A stretch of DNA of 64,000 nucleotides from Tethya wilhelma (GCA_964030475.1 CAXIPT010000003.1:1659058-1723057), one strand, 5' to 3'. Shown: positions 23,450 to 35,561, numbered from the stretch's first letter. Translations and numbers: made by a program. The notes: generated by a model from the sequence alone, not told the origin.

Positions 23450-24356
23450 TTCATAGTAAGCATATGTAAATCACATATTGATTGAATCAAGGCTTTTCCA
23501 CCTTTAGTAAAAGCACTTTATTGTCTTAGTTGACAATTTTCAGACTACATACCTCTATAAAGCTATCAAGGAGTTTTTCTTTCTATGAGTCTACTAACAT
23601 AATTATTGTTTAACTTGTAGCAATATAATCATGTACTCTGTTCACAGAAGTGACATGTAAGTATTATTAAGCCTCAGCACGTGCGTAGCACGTGCTGAGG
23701 GTTATGGTAGTCGTCTTGTGTGTGTGTCCGTCTGTTACTAAGTTATCTGAAGAACGGCAGCTGTAGAGTCCAAATAGAAGGTACTTTCGTTCATGAATCG
23801 AAATTATCTTGAAATTTGTCGTGTAGGATCTTGCAGAACGCTGTAGTTTCTGAGATCTTAGGCTTTTGTGCATCTCTGAGCGCTTAGGCTTCGAAACCGC
23901 ACCCATCGATCACGCCCCATGTGATGTGCGTTATCTAGAAATACAGTTGAGCTTGCATAGAGTGGATATAGAGTGCTGGGCCAGGCCAGTTCACTATAAA
24001 ATCATATAGCTGCTTGGTCAGGTAAGTAACTCAAATGAGATAACACTTTGTAGAACTGTGAATGTATGATATAGTACTGTTCTTACTGTTGCTTGGTCAG
24101 AGACTGCAATGATGAGCAGATGAGGACTGAACTGTGTCATAATAATATGATCTAGTACTGAGCTTAGATGTGTGTTGTTTGTATCAGTGAACTTCACTAC
24201 ATGCCTGACTGGCTACTAAGCTGAAGAGCGTGGGGACTATAGGCTAACTTGGGCCTACTATGATTGGTAGATTAGTTTTGTTGATAGCTACACCTGGGCT
24301 GTACATGTAGGTATAATACACTCTTTTACACAGTGTATGCTAAGTTTGCTAGCTAG
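23450..24356. other. Spacer with GC-richer palindrome
   Basis: CCTCAGCACGTGCGTAGC near 23671 is followed by GCACGTGCTGAGG, making a short hairpin of a dispersed repeat also seen near 9125. No gene was recognised. The segment ends at a single N (24357). Confidence 0.5.
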
Positions 24357-24357
24357 N
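24357..24357. other. Single N: contig join
   Basis: An N lies exactly at the left edge of the satellite array, where an assembler would fail. Confidence 0.8.
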
Positions 24358-25900
24358 CGTTTTTTGCCAAAAGGGTATTCTTTAGTCACAGAAAATTTTC
24401 TAAGTCGACAGTCAGTCAAAAAGACTAAGTTTTTTATCTGTACTGTGAGAAAACTTTGTTTATCACAAACAATGTTTTCCATCTCAAGATAATGTTCCAA
24501 GTGTTGAAAAAAGTAACTATTCTCAAAAGTTTTTCCTCTGTGCTAAAAAATGTTTTCAGCAAAGTAAAACGCTTATTGTCAAAAGTGTATTTTTCAGTCA
24601 AAAATTTTCTAAGTTGATACTCAGTTAAAAAGACTAAGTTCTTTATTGGGGCGAGCCTGAGCGAGCCCCATAGGAACGTCGAAACATTGAGCAACCATCA
24701 CGCCGTTGACCAAACCGGAAATAGCTAAGCTACTCAAATTGAACGAACAACTGCACAAAATTAAAATACCCAATGTGCGCATGCACATATGCGCCAAGAC
24801 TTACGGTATTTCCATTTACACGTGAAGGACTACGTGGGATCGAAATTTTGTGAAATGAATCTCGAGGCCAGCAGGCAAGCTAGGCTGTGCACTAAGCTAT
24901 AAAATGAGCTGTGAATGCACAGAAAAACTACAGAGGGAGTTCTTTGATTTAGTACTGCTTTAAACGTAGCAAATGCTAAACAAGCACACAAGGCTTGCAG
25001 AGTAATTTTTTTTCTATACTTCAGTCTCATTCCCAGAAGACTAGGCTTGACTCTCTGTGAGCAGCCAGCTATGGCAGCAGTGCTGATGCTGATCAGTTTG
25101 CTCAGGCTCGCCCCTCGATGTTTCCATCTGACTAGTTTATGATGTGAAAAAACTTTGTTTATCACAATGGTTTTCACCTCAAGATGATGTTCAAAGTGTT
25201 GAAAAAAGTAACCATTCACAAAAGTGTTTTTTTTGTGCTAAGAAATGTTTTCACGGAAAAATAAACGTTTTTTGCCAAAAGTGTATTTTTTAGTCGCAAA
25301 AATTTTGTAAGTCGATTGTAAGTCAAAAGGACTAAGTTCTTTATCTGTACTAAGAGAAAACTTTGTTTATCACAATGTTTTTCATCTCAAGATAATGTTC
25401 CAAGTGTTGAAAAAAGTAACTATTCATAAAAGTGTTTGTTTTGTGCTAAAATTATGTTTTCAAGGAAAAATAAACATTTTTTGTTAAAAGTGTATTTTTC
25501 AGTCACAGAAAATTTTCTAAGTCAATAGTCAGTCAAAAAACTAAGTTCTTTATCTGTACTGCGAGACAACTTTGTTTATCACAATGTTTTTCATCTCAAG
25601 ATAATGTTCCAAGTGTTGAAAAAAGTAACTATTCATAAAAGTGTTTCTTTTGTGCTAAAATATGTTTACAAGGAAAAATAAACATTTTTTGTTAAAAGTG
25701 GTTTTTTCAGTCACAGAAAATTTTCTAAGTTAATAGTCAGTCAAAAAAACTAAGTTCTTTATCTGTACTCTGAGAAAACTTTGTTTATCACAAACAATGT
25801 TTTTCGCCTCAAGATAATGTTTTAAGTGTTGAAAAAAGTAACTATTCACAAAAGTGTTTCTTTTGTGATAAAAAATATTTTCAAAGCAAAATAAACGATA
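24358..25900. repeat. Tandem satellite, about 213-bp unit, forward arm
   Basis: The unit contains GTTTTTTGCCAAAAGTGTAT, AAGACTAAGTTCTTTATC, AACTTTGTTTATCACAA and AGTGTTGAAAAAAGTAAC. Starts at about 24358, 24571, 25263, 25465 and 25679 give a period of about 213 bp once the 467-bp insertion is removed. Five full copies and part of a sixth are present. Confidence 0.9.
24648..25114. mobile_element. Non-autonomous element inserted in the satellite
   Basis: Starts GGGGCGAGCCTGAGC and ends GCTCAGGCTCGCCCC, a perfect 15-bp inverted repeat. It interrupts the regular 213-bp periodicity. Target-site duplication is not clear. A minus-strand open frame inside is probably fortuitous or a remnant. Confidence 0.75.
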
Positions 25901-26570
25901 ACACTTAGAGGACGATTGTCATGAATCCGTGACATAATTACAATTACGTACAACTTCCGGAAGACGATTGTCACGTTTCCGTGACGCGTATAATTATAAT
26001 ACAAAACTTAGTGTCTTAGGCTTTTTTGTTAGCTAGTTGAACAGAGTTGCAAAAGTGATGCTATGGTCATATAGTCTAGTTATTGCTGCAATAACATAGC
26101 AAGTACTAAGCCTCTACTAGCTAAGACCATGGAGAAAACGAGAAACTAAAATCGAAAATCGCGATCGCGACTAACGCGACCATGACAGACTTATGAGCAA
26201 AACACTAGCAAGCCTAACTGAATCCCAAAAGCGATGGTATAGCCTTATTGCCTAGCTATCCTTGCTGTAATATTTAAAGTACTAACCTTGTGCTCTGTAG
26301 GACTCTGGAGAAAACAAGCTACTAAAAGCGATGGTTGTTATTGTGACCTTTGTCGCTTTATGAGTTTATAGCGCCACGCCTATTTCAAGGTTTAAGTTGG
26401 AAGTTCATATTTAAGTAGGGCAATACTTTACCTGTCTGCACAGCTAGTTCAAAGTTTACAGATGCCAGCTTCCTGCCCAAAAAAAGTGCTGAAATTGCAC
26501 TTACACTTGCACTCGTATAAATTTTGTACCCGTATTTTGGGTTCAAAGTTCAATAATTTAACCCGTCCGC
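25901..26570. other. Unique core between inverted satellite arms
   Basis: Contains a short direct repeat (GACGATTGTCA / CCGTGAC near 25912 and 25972) and a CGCGATCGCG palindrome near 26160. No protein or RNA gene was recognised. Confidence 0.5.
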
Positions 26571-27175
26571 TAAGTGTTAAAAATACACTTTTGACAAAAA
26601 ACGTTTATTTTGCTTTGAAAATATTTTTTAGCACAAAAGAAACACTTTTGTGAATAGTTACTTTTTTCAACACTTTGAACATTATCTTGAGGTGAAAAAC
26701 ATTGTTTGTGATAAACAAAGTTTTCTCACAGTACAGATACCTTTTTGACTGACTATCGACTTAGAAAATATTTTGTGACTAAAAAATACATTTTTGAAAA
26801 AAAGTTCATTTTGCCTTTATAGCACAAAGGAAACACTTTTTGTGAATAGTTAATTTTTTCAACACTTGGAACATTGTCTTGAAGTGAAAAACATTGTTTG
26901 TGATAAACGTTTTATCACAGTACAGATAAAGAACTTACTCTTTTTAACTGAGTATCGACTTAGAAAATTTTTGTGACTGAAAAATACACTTTTGACATAA
27001 AAGTTTTATTTTGCCTTGATAATATTTTTTAGCAGTAAAGAAACTCTTAAAGAACTTAGTCTTTTAGACTGACTATCGACTTAGAGAAGTTTTGTGATTA
27101 AAAAATACAAATTTGACAAGAAAAGTTTATTTTTTATGGTAAAGATTTTTTAGCACAAATTAACTTTCTAAATGC
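26571..27175. repeat. Satellite, inverted arm
   Basis: Reverse-complement copies of the 213-bp unit (TTTTGACAAAAAACGTTTAT, TTAGCACAAAAGAAACACTT) start at about 26582, 26785 and 26995, with a partial copy near 27110. With the forward arm this makes a foldback-type structure of about 2.8 kb. Confidence 0.85.
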
Positions 27176-27736
27176 TTATGGCTTCCTCTTAAATCAAGAA
27201 GAATAAAAGGTTTGGTAGTACTGCAGGACCACTCCCTCACTGTTGCCTGTACAGCCAATAAAAATGGCCTGCCTGGCCACATGCAAACAAGCTATTGGCC
27301 GCTCGGCCGGAATCAGTATGCATGAGTTCGCTTGACCTGCATCACATCATGCCACTACATAGAATGCCAGCACTGTGTGGTACCAGGGGGGATTGTTAAA
27401 TCACCCAATTGTGCAGCAGTGCTGCACAACACTCCCTCCAAACAAGTAACTACTTGTCCTATATTGTACATGAGATGTAATTTTGTTATAAAATTGAACG
27501 AAATGGATTCCAGCACTCCAATATAATACCTAGGTACAGATTTAGTACACCAATCATAAACCTGAGACTCGAATAGGATATCTATAGTACCGTATTGAAC
27601 TGGTCCTGCATGAAAATACATATAATTATTAGGAGAGTTAGCTACTAGGTTATGTGTGTGCATACATCATTACGGCACTATTGTACAGATTCTACTAAGG
27701 GTCATAATGCTGGCGTAGGCTGACAACATCTTACAA
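27176..27736. other. Spacer 3' of the retroelement
   Basis: No gene recognised. It may be the untranslated 3' end of the minus-strand tyrosine-recombinase element. Confidence 0.4.
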
Positions 27737-29657
27737 TCAACACCTGTTTTGGGAGCCTGCGGTTGCTAATAGTCTCGATACAGCTGCTACTCGCTTCACT
27801 GGTGACTGAATGTACAACTTAAAAATGTCTGACTTCCATCGACCCAGATGTTGTAATAGAGAGTCACTGAGGCCAGCTGACGCTGCTGCTGTTGCTGCAG
27901 CTATGCGGAAACTATGTCTGGAATAATTGCTAGGATCCACACCAATACTAGATAGAGCTTCCCGTAAGTGTTTCACCAAGCCCTGCCGTGTTAGTGGTGT
28001 TCCATCTTGAAGGATGAAGAGAGGTCCCTCCATAGGTGGCCGCCGCACCATGTAGGCCAAGATAGCAGACACAGGGCAAAGTGTGTTGTGTGTTCTACCA
28101 AGAATGATGTATGAGCCCTTGGAGAATTGGTTGGTCTTGCCTGACCGAAGGTGTACCGTCAAAACCTGAGGGTTGTATGAGAATCGATGGAGACATCTGA
28201 TGTTGAGAGGCCATTAGCCTGTGTAAGTAAAGGACCCAGTTGTGCGGTGAATTCACCAGCTCACATGAAACCAAAGAAGCCAAGTAAGAAGGCTGCCCAC
28301 AACATAACCTTGTTGAATGTAAGAGGGGACTGTGACCATTTCCTGTGAATATTGAGCAGGATGTCAGTGGTTATCGGGAGCCGTTTTGGTCTGGTATAGT
28401 CTGGGGAATGCTTGTGGATACCCTTGAGAATGAATGGTATCCTTGGGGGTAAATTCACATTGGGGTCTGGGAAGCCTGCCCGGATTTGGTAAAAGCGAAT
28501 TGCGCTTCGTATAGTTTTCCAGTGAACTGATAGTGACAGATGTGCGATGAAATGCGTCTGTAAGTACTCTGTAATTGGGAGTGGTGAGTGGTTGTGAGAT
28601 GCACAGAACTTTAGGTAGTGCTTTCAGCCAGTAGCGTACACAGCCTGAGTGGAGGATGCAATGCTTTGGTCAAAGTACGTCTGAATGAGTGAGTCCATTC
28701 CAGCGACCCCCAGTTCGGGGTTCTGTTTATTAGCATCTCTAGTATGGCTGATGGCACGGAAACCTGTAGTGATTTGGGAGAGAAAGAGAGAAATAATGAC
28801 AATTTGTCACGCGAAATGGCATCAGCTGCGGTGTTTATACGTCCTGGGATATGTCTTGATTCCAACTCAAATTGATAATATGCTGAGAAAAATGCTAGGC
28901 AGCGTAGCAGGTGTACAACCAAGGGGTCCTTTGCTGTCAGTTTATTAAGTATCTCAACTACTGCCATATTGTCGCACAAAAAAACGGACCCTCTGGCTAG
29001 ACCACTGTGGGCCCCAAACTGCTGCTGCAATAACGATTGGAACCAGTTCTTTGGCTGTGATGTGGACGGATTGCCAGGACTGAGGCCATTTGACTTGAAA
29101 CCATTGCTGTTCCCAAAACGCCCCACAGCCGACACTCCCTGCGGCATCGGATGTGACCTCAATAGATGCTGGTGCACCTCTGAAAAAGGATTTTCCATTC
29201 CATTCGCCGAGGAATGTTCTCCACCATGTGATATCAGCTCTTGCACTGAGGTTGAGTCGGGTGGTATGGTGATATGGCAGGTGAAGCTGAGGGAGGAGGC
29301 TAAACAAACTACGAAGGAAAACTCTTCCTTGTGGTGTGACCATCGCTGCATGTGAAAGATGCCCTAATAGTGACTCCAGCTCTTTCCTTGTGCATGTTGT
29401 CTTACCGACCCATTCGTCCAGCAGGCTTTGGATGCGTTGCAGCTTCTTTGCAATTCGAATGTGGATGTGTTGAGCATAATTCCTAAAAATGTCACAATGA
29501 CACCCGGGCCTTCGGTCTTGTGGGGTGCCACTGGAATTCCCATTAATTTGAGTGCGTATGTACATGTATGAGGACAAATGTGACACACTTTATGGTACGA
29601 GTTTCTTAGCTGCATAACAAGCAACGATTTATGCATAAGCAAAAGATAATAAAACAT
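27737..29657 (-). mobile_element. Decayed tyrosine-recombinase retroelement (DIRS/Ngaro-like)
   Basis: Read on the minus strand, successive pieces in different frames give: the end of a reverse transcriptase (VTFLGIMLN near 29500, then a thumb-like segment with ELESLLGHLSHAA), an RNase H (VTSDAAGSVGCGAFW, ITAKEL, CDNMAVVEIL), and a tyrosine recombinase (SRHSFRIAAATAAA with the conserved HxxR, then LGRWKSD and a YIQ tyrosine). This order and the missing integrase are typical of DIRS/Ngaro elements. Frame changes near 29470, 28985 and 28610-28160 and internal stops show it is dead. The 5' end (gag, RT core) is absent, and split direct or inverted terminal repeats were not identified. Confidence 0.85.
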
Positions 29658-30365
29658 TTAGTAATTACTAAACACAATACTGTAACCAAAATGATAAGAA
29701 TCTAGTTGTAACAGCCCACACAGGCACAATGAAACAATAAGTACAAGCTTACAGACAGTAATACTGTACTTTTAAAACGGGTTTTCTCAGTTGTGATGCA
29801 TTACATCCAAGGATTCAATCACTCACTCGAGATATGTGTGTTTGTGTGTGGTAGATGGTAGCCTATCATGCAGATTCATTCATTACGTGCTTCTCAGCTC
29901 AAAATGGCCAATTTTTACAGATGTAGGCCCATTTTGTCCTCTGGGTGACTCTTGGATGGGAGTTGTCCAAAAGTCATTCCCTCCTTGCTGATCTTGTTCA
30001 GGCTGCAAATTCCAAAGACAAAGTGAAAGAGTCACTCATGAATACGATTATTTTATGGTTAAAAAAAAAAGGTTTTGGCCAAATTTATCAAACTTCAGAG
30101 TGTAATTGGATTCTAATACAAATGTCCAATCATACTGTGTCTAAAACAATCAACTTTTGTTTTTTACTCTAATGTGGAGTGTGTTTGCACCAGTGGTTAC
30201 ATTGCCGCAGTTTGCAAAAAGTTAATGAAGCATGCTATTGGATGAAAAGACCCGGCAGTGTTTCTATATGCTCTGTATACTTTACTCAGCTGTTGTGTAT
30301 AGTTTTATACACACATAATAAGTAGCTGTGTAAATACAACAGATGAGTAAGTCAATTACACCTAC
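29658..30365. other. Spacer
   Basis: A 75-codon plus-strand frame at 29945-30172 has an amphipathic start but no recognised family. Nothing else seen. Confidence 0.4.
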
Positions 30366-30536
30366 CTGCTCTACAACTCTGCTCCTTAGTGTCACTATCT
30401 CGATCTCTCCTGATAGGTGAAGTCTTATGAAACCTTGTTCGCTTAATCCAGTTACTGGCGGCTTTTCGTTCGAGGGTTTGTCGCTCTCCAAACATTGCTT
30501 CATTTCTTGTTTCTCTGCTCCTTTTTTAGCTGTCAT
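30366..30536 (-). CDS. Possible first coding exon of an unknown gene
   Basis: ATG at 30536 opens 57 codons (MTAKKGAEKQEMK ... RSRVVEQ) ending exactly at a good donor CAG|GTAGGT (30366/30365). Upstream on the same strand (30800-30612) is another Lys-rich open stretch and then the inverted kinase-gene promoter copy (30943-31760), which would point in this direction. No downstream exons were recognised. Treat it as a candidate only. Confidence 0.3.
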
Positions 30537-30923
30537 CTTGTGTTCTTGAACAATCTCAGGGGTCGTTGCAAACGCTTTGATGGAGTATATCGATATCCGA
30601 GTTCATATCAGCTACACCAGCTGTTGTGTAGCCAGTAGCCAGTAGCGTGCACGAAGTGTAGTAGGAACTGTTGTTAGTGGCTCTGCTGCACTCTTGAAGT
30701 GTTGTTGCAAAGACGAAAGTTCACTTAGAGTCTTTTCTTTGGCGGGCGATTGTTTCTCTGTGTACACGTACTTGGCTGTTTTCTTGCCTTTGTTAGCCAA
30801 GCCAGAGCTAATGTCTTTAAAATAGCTCAGGTTTGTACTCGCTGTTAGATAATCTTGTTATAGTCCACTTGGTTATGACTGTTGCGCACTTGCAAGCATC
30901 CCACTAGCTCAATTATTTTATAC

Positions 30924-30924
30924 N
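30924..30924. other. Single N: contig join
   Basis: Lies about 20 bp from the edge of the inverted promoter copy. Confidence 0.8.
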
Positions 30925-30942
30925 ATTATAGTAGAAATCAGC

Positions 30943-31760
30943 ATTTGTGAAGACTAAAATTTTTGACTATAATATTTGTTATAATACCTTGTTATAGTTT
31001 TGTGAGGTGTCTATAGTTATCAAGGTGAACTATATAACTCGTATCAGACTAGTGCATGTCTTAAACTTTCTCAGTTGAAGTTCTTTTGTTTGCTGTAAAC
31101 ATGTATTGACGTTAACCTACTGTTTATAATTATCAACATCATTTATTTAAGCTCAAATAATAAACTGCGTGTATACACAAGCAACTTTAGGCCAGTTTAT
31201 GAACAACTAATAAAAACATTGAAAGTGTAATTGAACATAAGAATAACTAACAATCATGCACACACCTGTTGTCATGGACTATTGCTGTTGTGTGTTTCAC
31301 CATCACATTGCAGTTGGTAAATTTGCCGAAGTATCACTTAATGTTTGTTGCTAAGAGACCGACTGATGCCTAGCCTACACATTCATATACAGCCGAGTGT
31401 ACCCAGCTGTTCGTCTTTGTTCAATATGCATGAAAATGACCACATATATAACATGCAATTGGATGTGTTATGTATGTGCATGTCATTCACGATCAATTTG
31501 TTAATATTATGGGATAGAAATTTAATGTTAAAAGTCTACAAACTAGCTCTCCACTTCAAAAGTTATCAAGGTTGAAGTCCTTACATGTCTAAATTATAAT
31601 CTGATTGATGAATTAACATCATATTGTAATTCCAGCTCAAGTATACCTATAGCTATAGTTTTGGCAAGTAATATGTAAATAACAAATTCTATACAATTCT
31701 CCTCTCCTCCCCTTTGGCCAATCATAAGATGCAAAAACTTTTAGAGCCGTGACTGTCTCT
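30943..31760 (-). repeat. Inverted copy of the kinase-gene upstream region
   Basis: Reverse complement of about 18280-19050 at high identity (AGCATTTGTGAAGACTAAAA, GTTATAGTTTTGTGAGG, ACATTGAAAGTGTAAT, CCAATCATAAGATGC). The copied block ends about 25 bp before where a kinase ATG would be expected, next to the N at 30924. It therefore looks like the 5' flank of a family member whose gene body is missing or lies beyond a misjoined contig. Confidence 0.8.
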
Positions 31761-32100
31761 CCCGCCAATGATAGTTTTGAATGTCTGTTAGAGAATAGAA
31801 CATATAATTATTGGAACAGTCTGAAAGTTCTTATTTCAGTGTCTTGAATTGTAGGCAGCCGATTGATCACTATAGTTACAATCTCACCATCAACAATAGC
31901 ATTGGACCAACTGCCCATCTTATGTGATACATGACTGATGTGCTATACACCATAGTAGAGAAACCACACAATCTCTCCCTATTGTCTCTCTATGGGCAAC
32001 ATTACAGCATATGGCATTTTGAGGGGAACAAGGATTTGGGCATTCAACGCATTTGTTTGTGCACCATAATATCTATATACTGTATAGTACATATAGTAGG
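31761..32100. other. Spacer
   Basis: No gene or clear repeat seen. Confidence 0.4.
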
Positions 32101-32660
32101 AATGGGCTGACTGTCCCATATACACAATACAAAATTTTGACCACTATAAAACTGAATCTAGTCAAACAAAATTAAACCTTCAAAGATGCTCAGAAGCTCT
32201 CAGTTACTGACAGATTACCAACTGCATGCAAGGCCTAAAACTCGCAAAATCTTTCCTCAGCACACGTAGAGGGCACTAGTGGGAATTAAGCCACCATGCT
32301 TACGTACTGCTTCTGACTGACTTACTTGAAAATGATTTCCAGAGAACCAGAATGTGTTGAGCCAACTTTGACAGCACAAAGTAAGTTCTCTTCATAGGTA
32401 CTACACTCCTTGATACTCATTTTCATCTTAAAAAATAGGCCTAAACAAAAACTAGAAAGCTTTGAAACTGAGTATATAGATTCATGTACTACAATGCAAC
32501 CCTGCATCTTTGTAGGTAGAGGTCAAAGGTCATAAAACTCATAATCTATCCACATGGCATTATTTTGCACATGTGCATTAGCCACCAACATAATCTAGTG
32601 TATGTAGCTGGTACTCAAGCTTTTTGTAGGGACTAACTAGTCTCTAATAGTCTCCACACT
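32101..32660. repeat. Duplicon, copy B, with the empty site of the 893-bp element
   Basis: Collinear with about 9340-9384 plus 10278-10790. The junction AAAATTTTGACCACTATAAA at about 32131-32150 corresponds to the pre-insertion target of the element at 9385-10277. Confidence 0.8.
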
Positions 32661-32661
32661 G

Positions 32662-33553
32662 TAGTGTTGAAAAAACTGAATGAACAAGTAGTAAAAATTT
32701 CAAAAAAATTAGCAGTGTAGGAATGGGCAGTGCGGTAAAAAGTATTGGAACAAGAGATGTCTCAATTTCGGCACATGATTACTTTATTATTTACAAGTAT
32801 AGTAAAAATTTTATAAAAATGAAAAGTGTAGGAATGGGCAGTGCTGTAAAAAGCAAGGAAACAAGACAAGTCTCTGAATTTCGGCACATGACTACTTCAT
32901 TTTCATGGCTCAAGTTGTAAATGTTGGTTGTTTGGCTCAATATATAGACATGCATGAGTCAATGCAAACTAATTTGGATGAAATAACAAGCATGTAGAAT
33001 GTAGATACACTGTAATGTTTGAGAGTTGGGTACAAAAAATGAAGTAGTCATGTGCCGAAATTCAGAGACTTGCAGTGGCGGATCCAGAGGGGTTTCCGTA
33101 GTTTCCGTGGAAACCCCCTTTTGGCCAGGCCAGCTTATAATTTTTTACAAGAAACAATAGAAAGCTAACTTACAAGTAGAAAATACTTACTTGGAGAGTC
33201 TTGAGAGATAATTTAGAACAAGAAATACGAGTAGATACTTGCACAAAACAGCTAGCTAGTCAGCTCACTAGCGCGATCGACGCTCGTGGTAAAGTGCAAA
33301 GTTCATGCAGGTGGAAAATAGGTGGGGCTGTACGTATAAAATGGGCGTGTTTTAGCAAAAGTGGGCGTGGCTACTCCAAAATTTTTCGCGCGCTTTGCAC
33401 GCACTATTGTTAGAAACCCCCTTTCAAAAATCCTAGATCCGCCACTGACTTGTCTTGTTTCCTTGCTTTTTACAGCACTGCCCATTCCTACACTTTTCAT
33501 TTTTATAAAATTTTTACTATACTTGTTCATTCACTTTTTTCAAACACCAAGGT
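32662..33553. repeat. Foldback element, copy B, with nested MITE
   Basis: An outer end GTGTTGAAAAAACTGAATG (32662) pairs with CATTCACTTTTTTCAAACAC (33553). The inner arms 32793-32904 and 33031-33067 plus 33453-33527 are reverse complements. The right arm is split by the MITE at 33073-33447. Confidence 0.8.
33073..33447. mobile_element. MITE with CAGTGGCGGATC termini
   Basis: Starts CAGTGGCGGATCCAG and ends CTAGATCCGCCACTG; 375 bp. ACTTG flanks both sides (33068-33072, 33448-33452) as a 5-bp target duplication. The uninterrupted sequence is known from the other foldback arm near 32877-32895, which confirms the insertion. The superfamily is not certain. Confidence 0.85.
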
Positions 33554-34539
33554 GCTCAATTGCATGGAGACAACTGTAATGGTCCTGCTAGGGCCTGCTC
33601 AAGTTAGGGCAATACAATATATGAATATCATTAAATGACGCAAAACCATTGCCATGACGTTATATGTTTGTAGTTGCAAGCTAGCCAAGCGCGTAGACTG
33701 TAGAGCGCAGACTGCAGGCTTCCTCCAGAATCCTCCTTTGACCTTTTATGCTTTCACTCAAGGAAATTTTAGGAGACGACTCTGACTGCTCATTGAGCTG
33801 CTCATCTTCATGAATAAGCTGCATGAGACTGATGATGTCTGTACCAGACGTGGATCACTCCGCACTGACTCAGATTCAGACTGATGATTAGCCTGGTAAG
33901 TATAAATTTGCAACTTGACTCAGTAGTTCAGAGTCACTCACATACACAACAATGATTGTTTAAACTAAGCCTAAGATATAAACTGTCAGCCACATTATGC
34001 CACATGCATACAGAGTCATTGAATTGGCTGTAGATACATGTCAGGCTTATGTGTGTCAACAGTCTCAAGAGGTGGTCAACAATCATACTATACCATGGTA
34101 TGTACTATACTAATATTGGTAATCTGGACCAAAATTTGATTGTCCAATTTTTAGGCCTTGACTCTTGATCGCACAATTTTGGAAGGCTTGATCGTAAAGA
34201 ATTTGACCCGTGAAATCAGCTATAACATGCTAGCTGTAGCTAGTGCCCATTTACTGTTGATCCTGGTTGTGGGTATTAATACAGCAGTATCGTGACCACC
34301 ACTTGTGTCTGTATCAGTTACCATGCTGAACTCTATATAGTGTCCGAGTCACCATAACAATACGTATTTAATTTTATTCATTTATTGTGGACAGACAATG
34401 TTTGCTACGTACCTGCATATGTACATGGACTAAGCCTACAACTACTGATGGTTCTCGATCAGATGACATTATTGTCCTCAACTCCATGAACGGTATGATA
34501 GCCAAGAACACCCTGTTTGAAATCTTTATTGTAATCTGA
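33554..34539. other. Spacer
   Basis: No coding exon was recognised with confidence. Further upstream exons of the myosin fragment might be expected here but were not found. Confidence 0.4.
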
Positions 34540-34544
34540 GGCAG

Positions 34545-35475
34545 TTCTAGGATCATCCATCATAAGGGATACCCTTGCAAAACCTGGAGACTCCAACAGC
34601 TCTGGTATCAAGCTTTGGCATTTGGTCAACAAACAACTTGAAAGCTCTCAAGGTAAGTTTATTCTAGCCTTTCTTTCACACCTAAACTCCATGGACTGAT
34701 TGTTGTAGTCTAGTTCTAGACCCCACCTCTCTCTGTTAGCAGAAAAAGGGAGTCTAGAAAAACTGGCACATGCACATTTTGTGTTCCTGCTCAAAAATGG
34801 CTAGACTGCGGCCAACTGGATTGCTAGCTTGTTCAGTGTTACATGACACAACCTCAAATATTTTTCACACAAGTATTGTGTGTGTGTGTGTGTGTGTNAA
34901 GGTTTCTCCCTATTCGTTAAGATCAGTGATAAAGTGATCAGTGTTCCTGATGGAGATTTCTTTTTTGATTTTGTCCGTCATCTAACAGAGTGGTTGAAGA
35001 CAGCTCGTCCAGGTAAGTTCCAATGCTTTTGATCGTGTGATGTTTTCAAAATTTAACTGAATTCAGGCATAGCTCATAATCTGGCCTACCAAGTCTTCTT
35101 CATGAAGAAGCTGTGGTCTAATACGGTCATTGGTAAAGACAAGAAAGCTGATGTGAAGTTCCACTACCATCATGAGCTTCCCAAGTATCTCAGAGGCTAC
35201 CACAAGTGTACCAGGGATGATGCAGCTGTACTGGGAGCATTCATTTACCGCTTCAAATTTGGAGATAACAAGCAACGATTCCAAGCCATCCCGTAAGTCC
35301 AAAATTGGATGTACTAATCTTGTGTATAGTTACTACACTATATACATGTTTCAGCCAAATGCTTCGTGAACTTGTTCCAATGGATATCATGAGAGCCTAC
35401 ACTCCTGAAGAGTGGAAGAAAGCAATTGTGGCTCAATTCAACCTACAGACGTTGATCCCTGTATCAATTGTGTGA
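34545..35475 (+). pseudogene. Truncated myosin VII-type tail (second FERM domain, F1 end and F2)
   Basis: Exons with consistent phase: about 34545-34652 (weakly supported), 34901-35012, 35067-35292 and 35355-35475, with introns of about 54 and 62 bp. The reading includes [54 protein letters not shown] and LRELVP. This is the characteristic C-terminal FERM of myosin VII (MYO7A/B), a cargo-binding tail of an actin motor. After KAIVAQFN the frame reaches TGA within about 10 codons and the F3 lobe is missing. The motor and MyTH4 parts are also not in the window. It is either a gene cut by misassembly (single N at 34898 right before an exon) or a pseudogene fragment. Coding conservation suggests the former is possible. 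Confidence 0.75.
34898..34898. other. Single N: contig join in a GT tract
   Basis: The N follows a (GT)n run and lies three bases before the myosin exon. Confidence 0.8.
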
Positions 35476-35499
35476 CCTTTATTCTGTTCAATATCGAGC

Positions 35500-35501
<2 letters not shown>

Positions 35502-35558
<57 letters not shown>
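35502..35558. repeat. (GA)n microsatellite
   Basis: Uninterrupted AG/GA dinucleotide tract of nearly 60 bp, just after the end of the myosin fragment. Confidence 0.95.

Positions 35559-35561
<3 letters not shown>

Noticed and set aside
24358..27175. CRISPR-like array
   Set aside because: The 213-bp units are tandem without unique spacers of regular size, and the genome is eukaryotic.
28969..29355. Plus-strand 128-codon frame with many Cys
   Set aside because: Antisense to the RT-RNase H part of the retroelement; no independent evidence.
29945..30172. 75-codon plus-strand frame
   Set aside because: No recognised family, no splice support, AT-rich second half.
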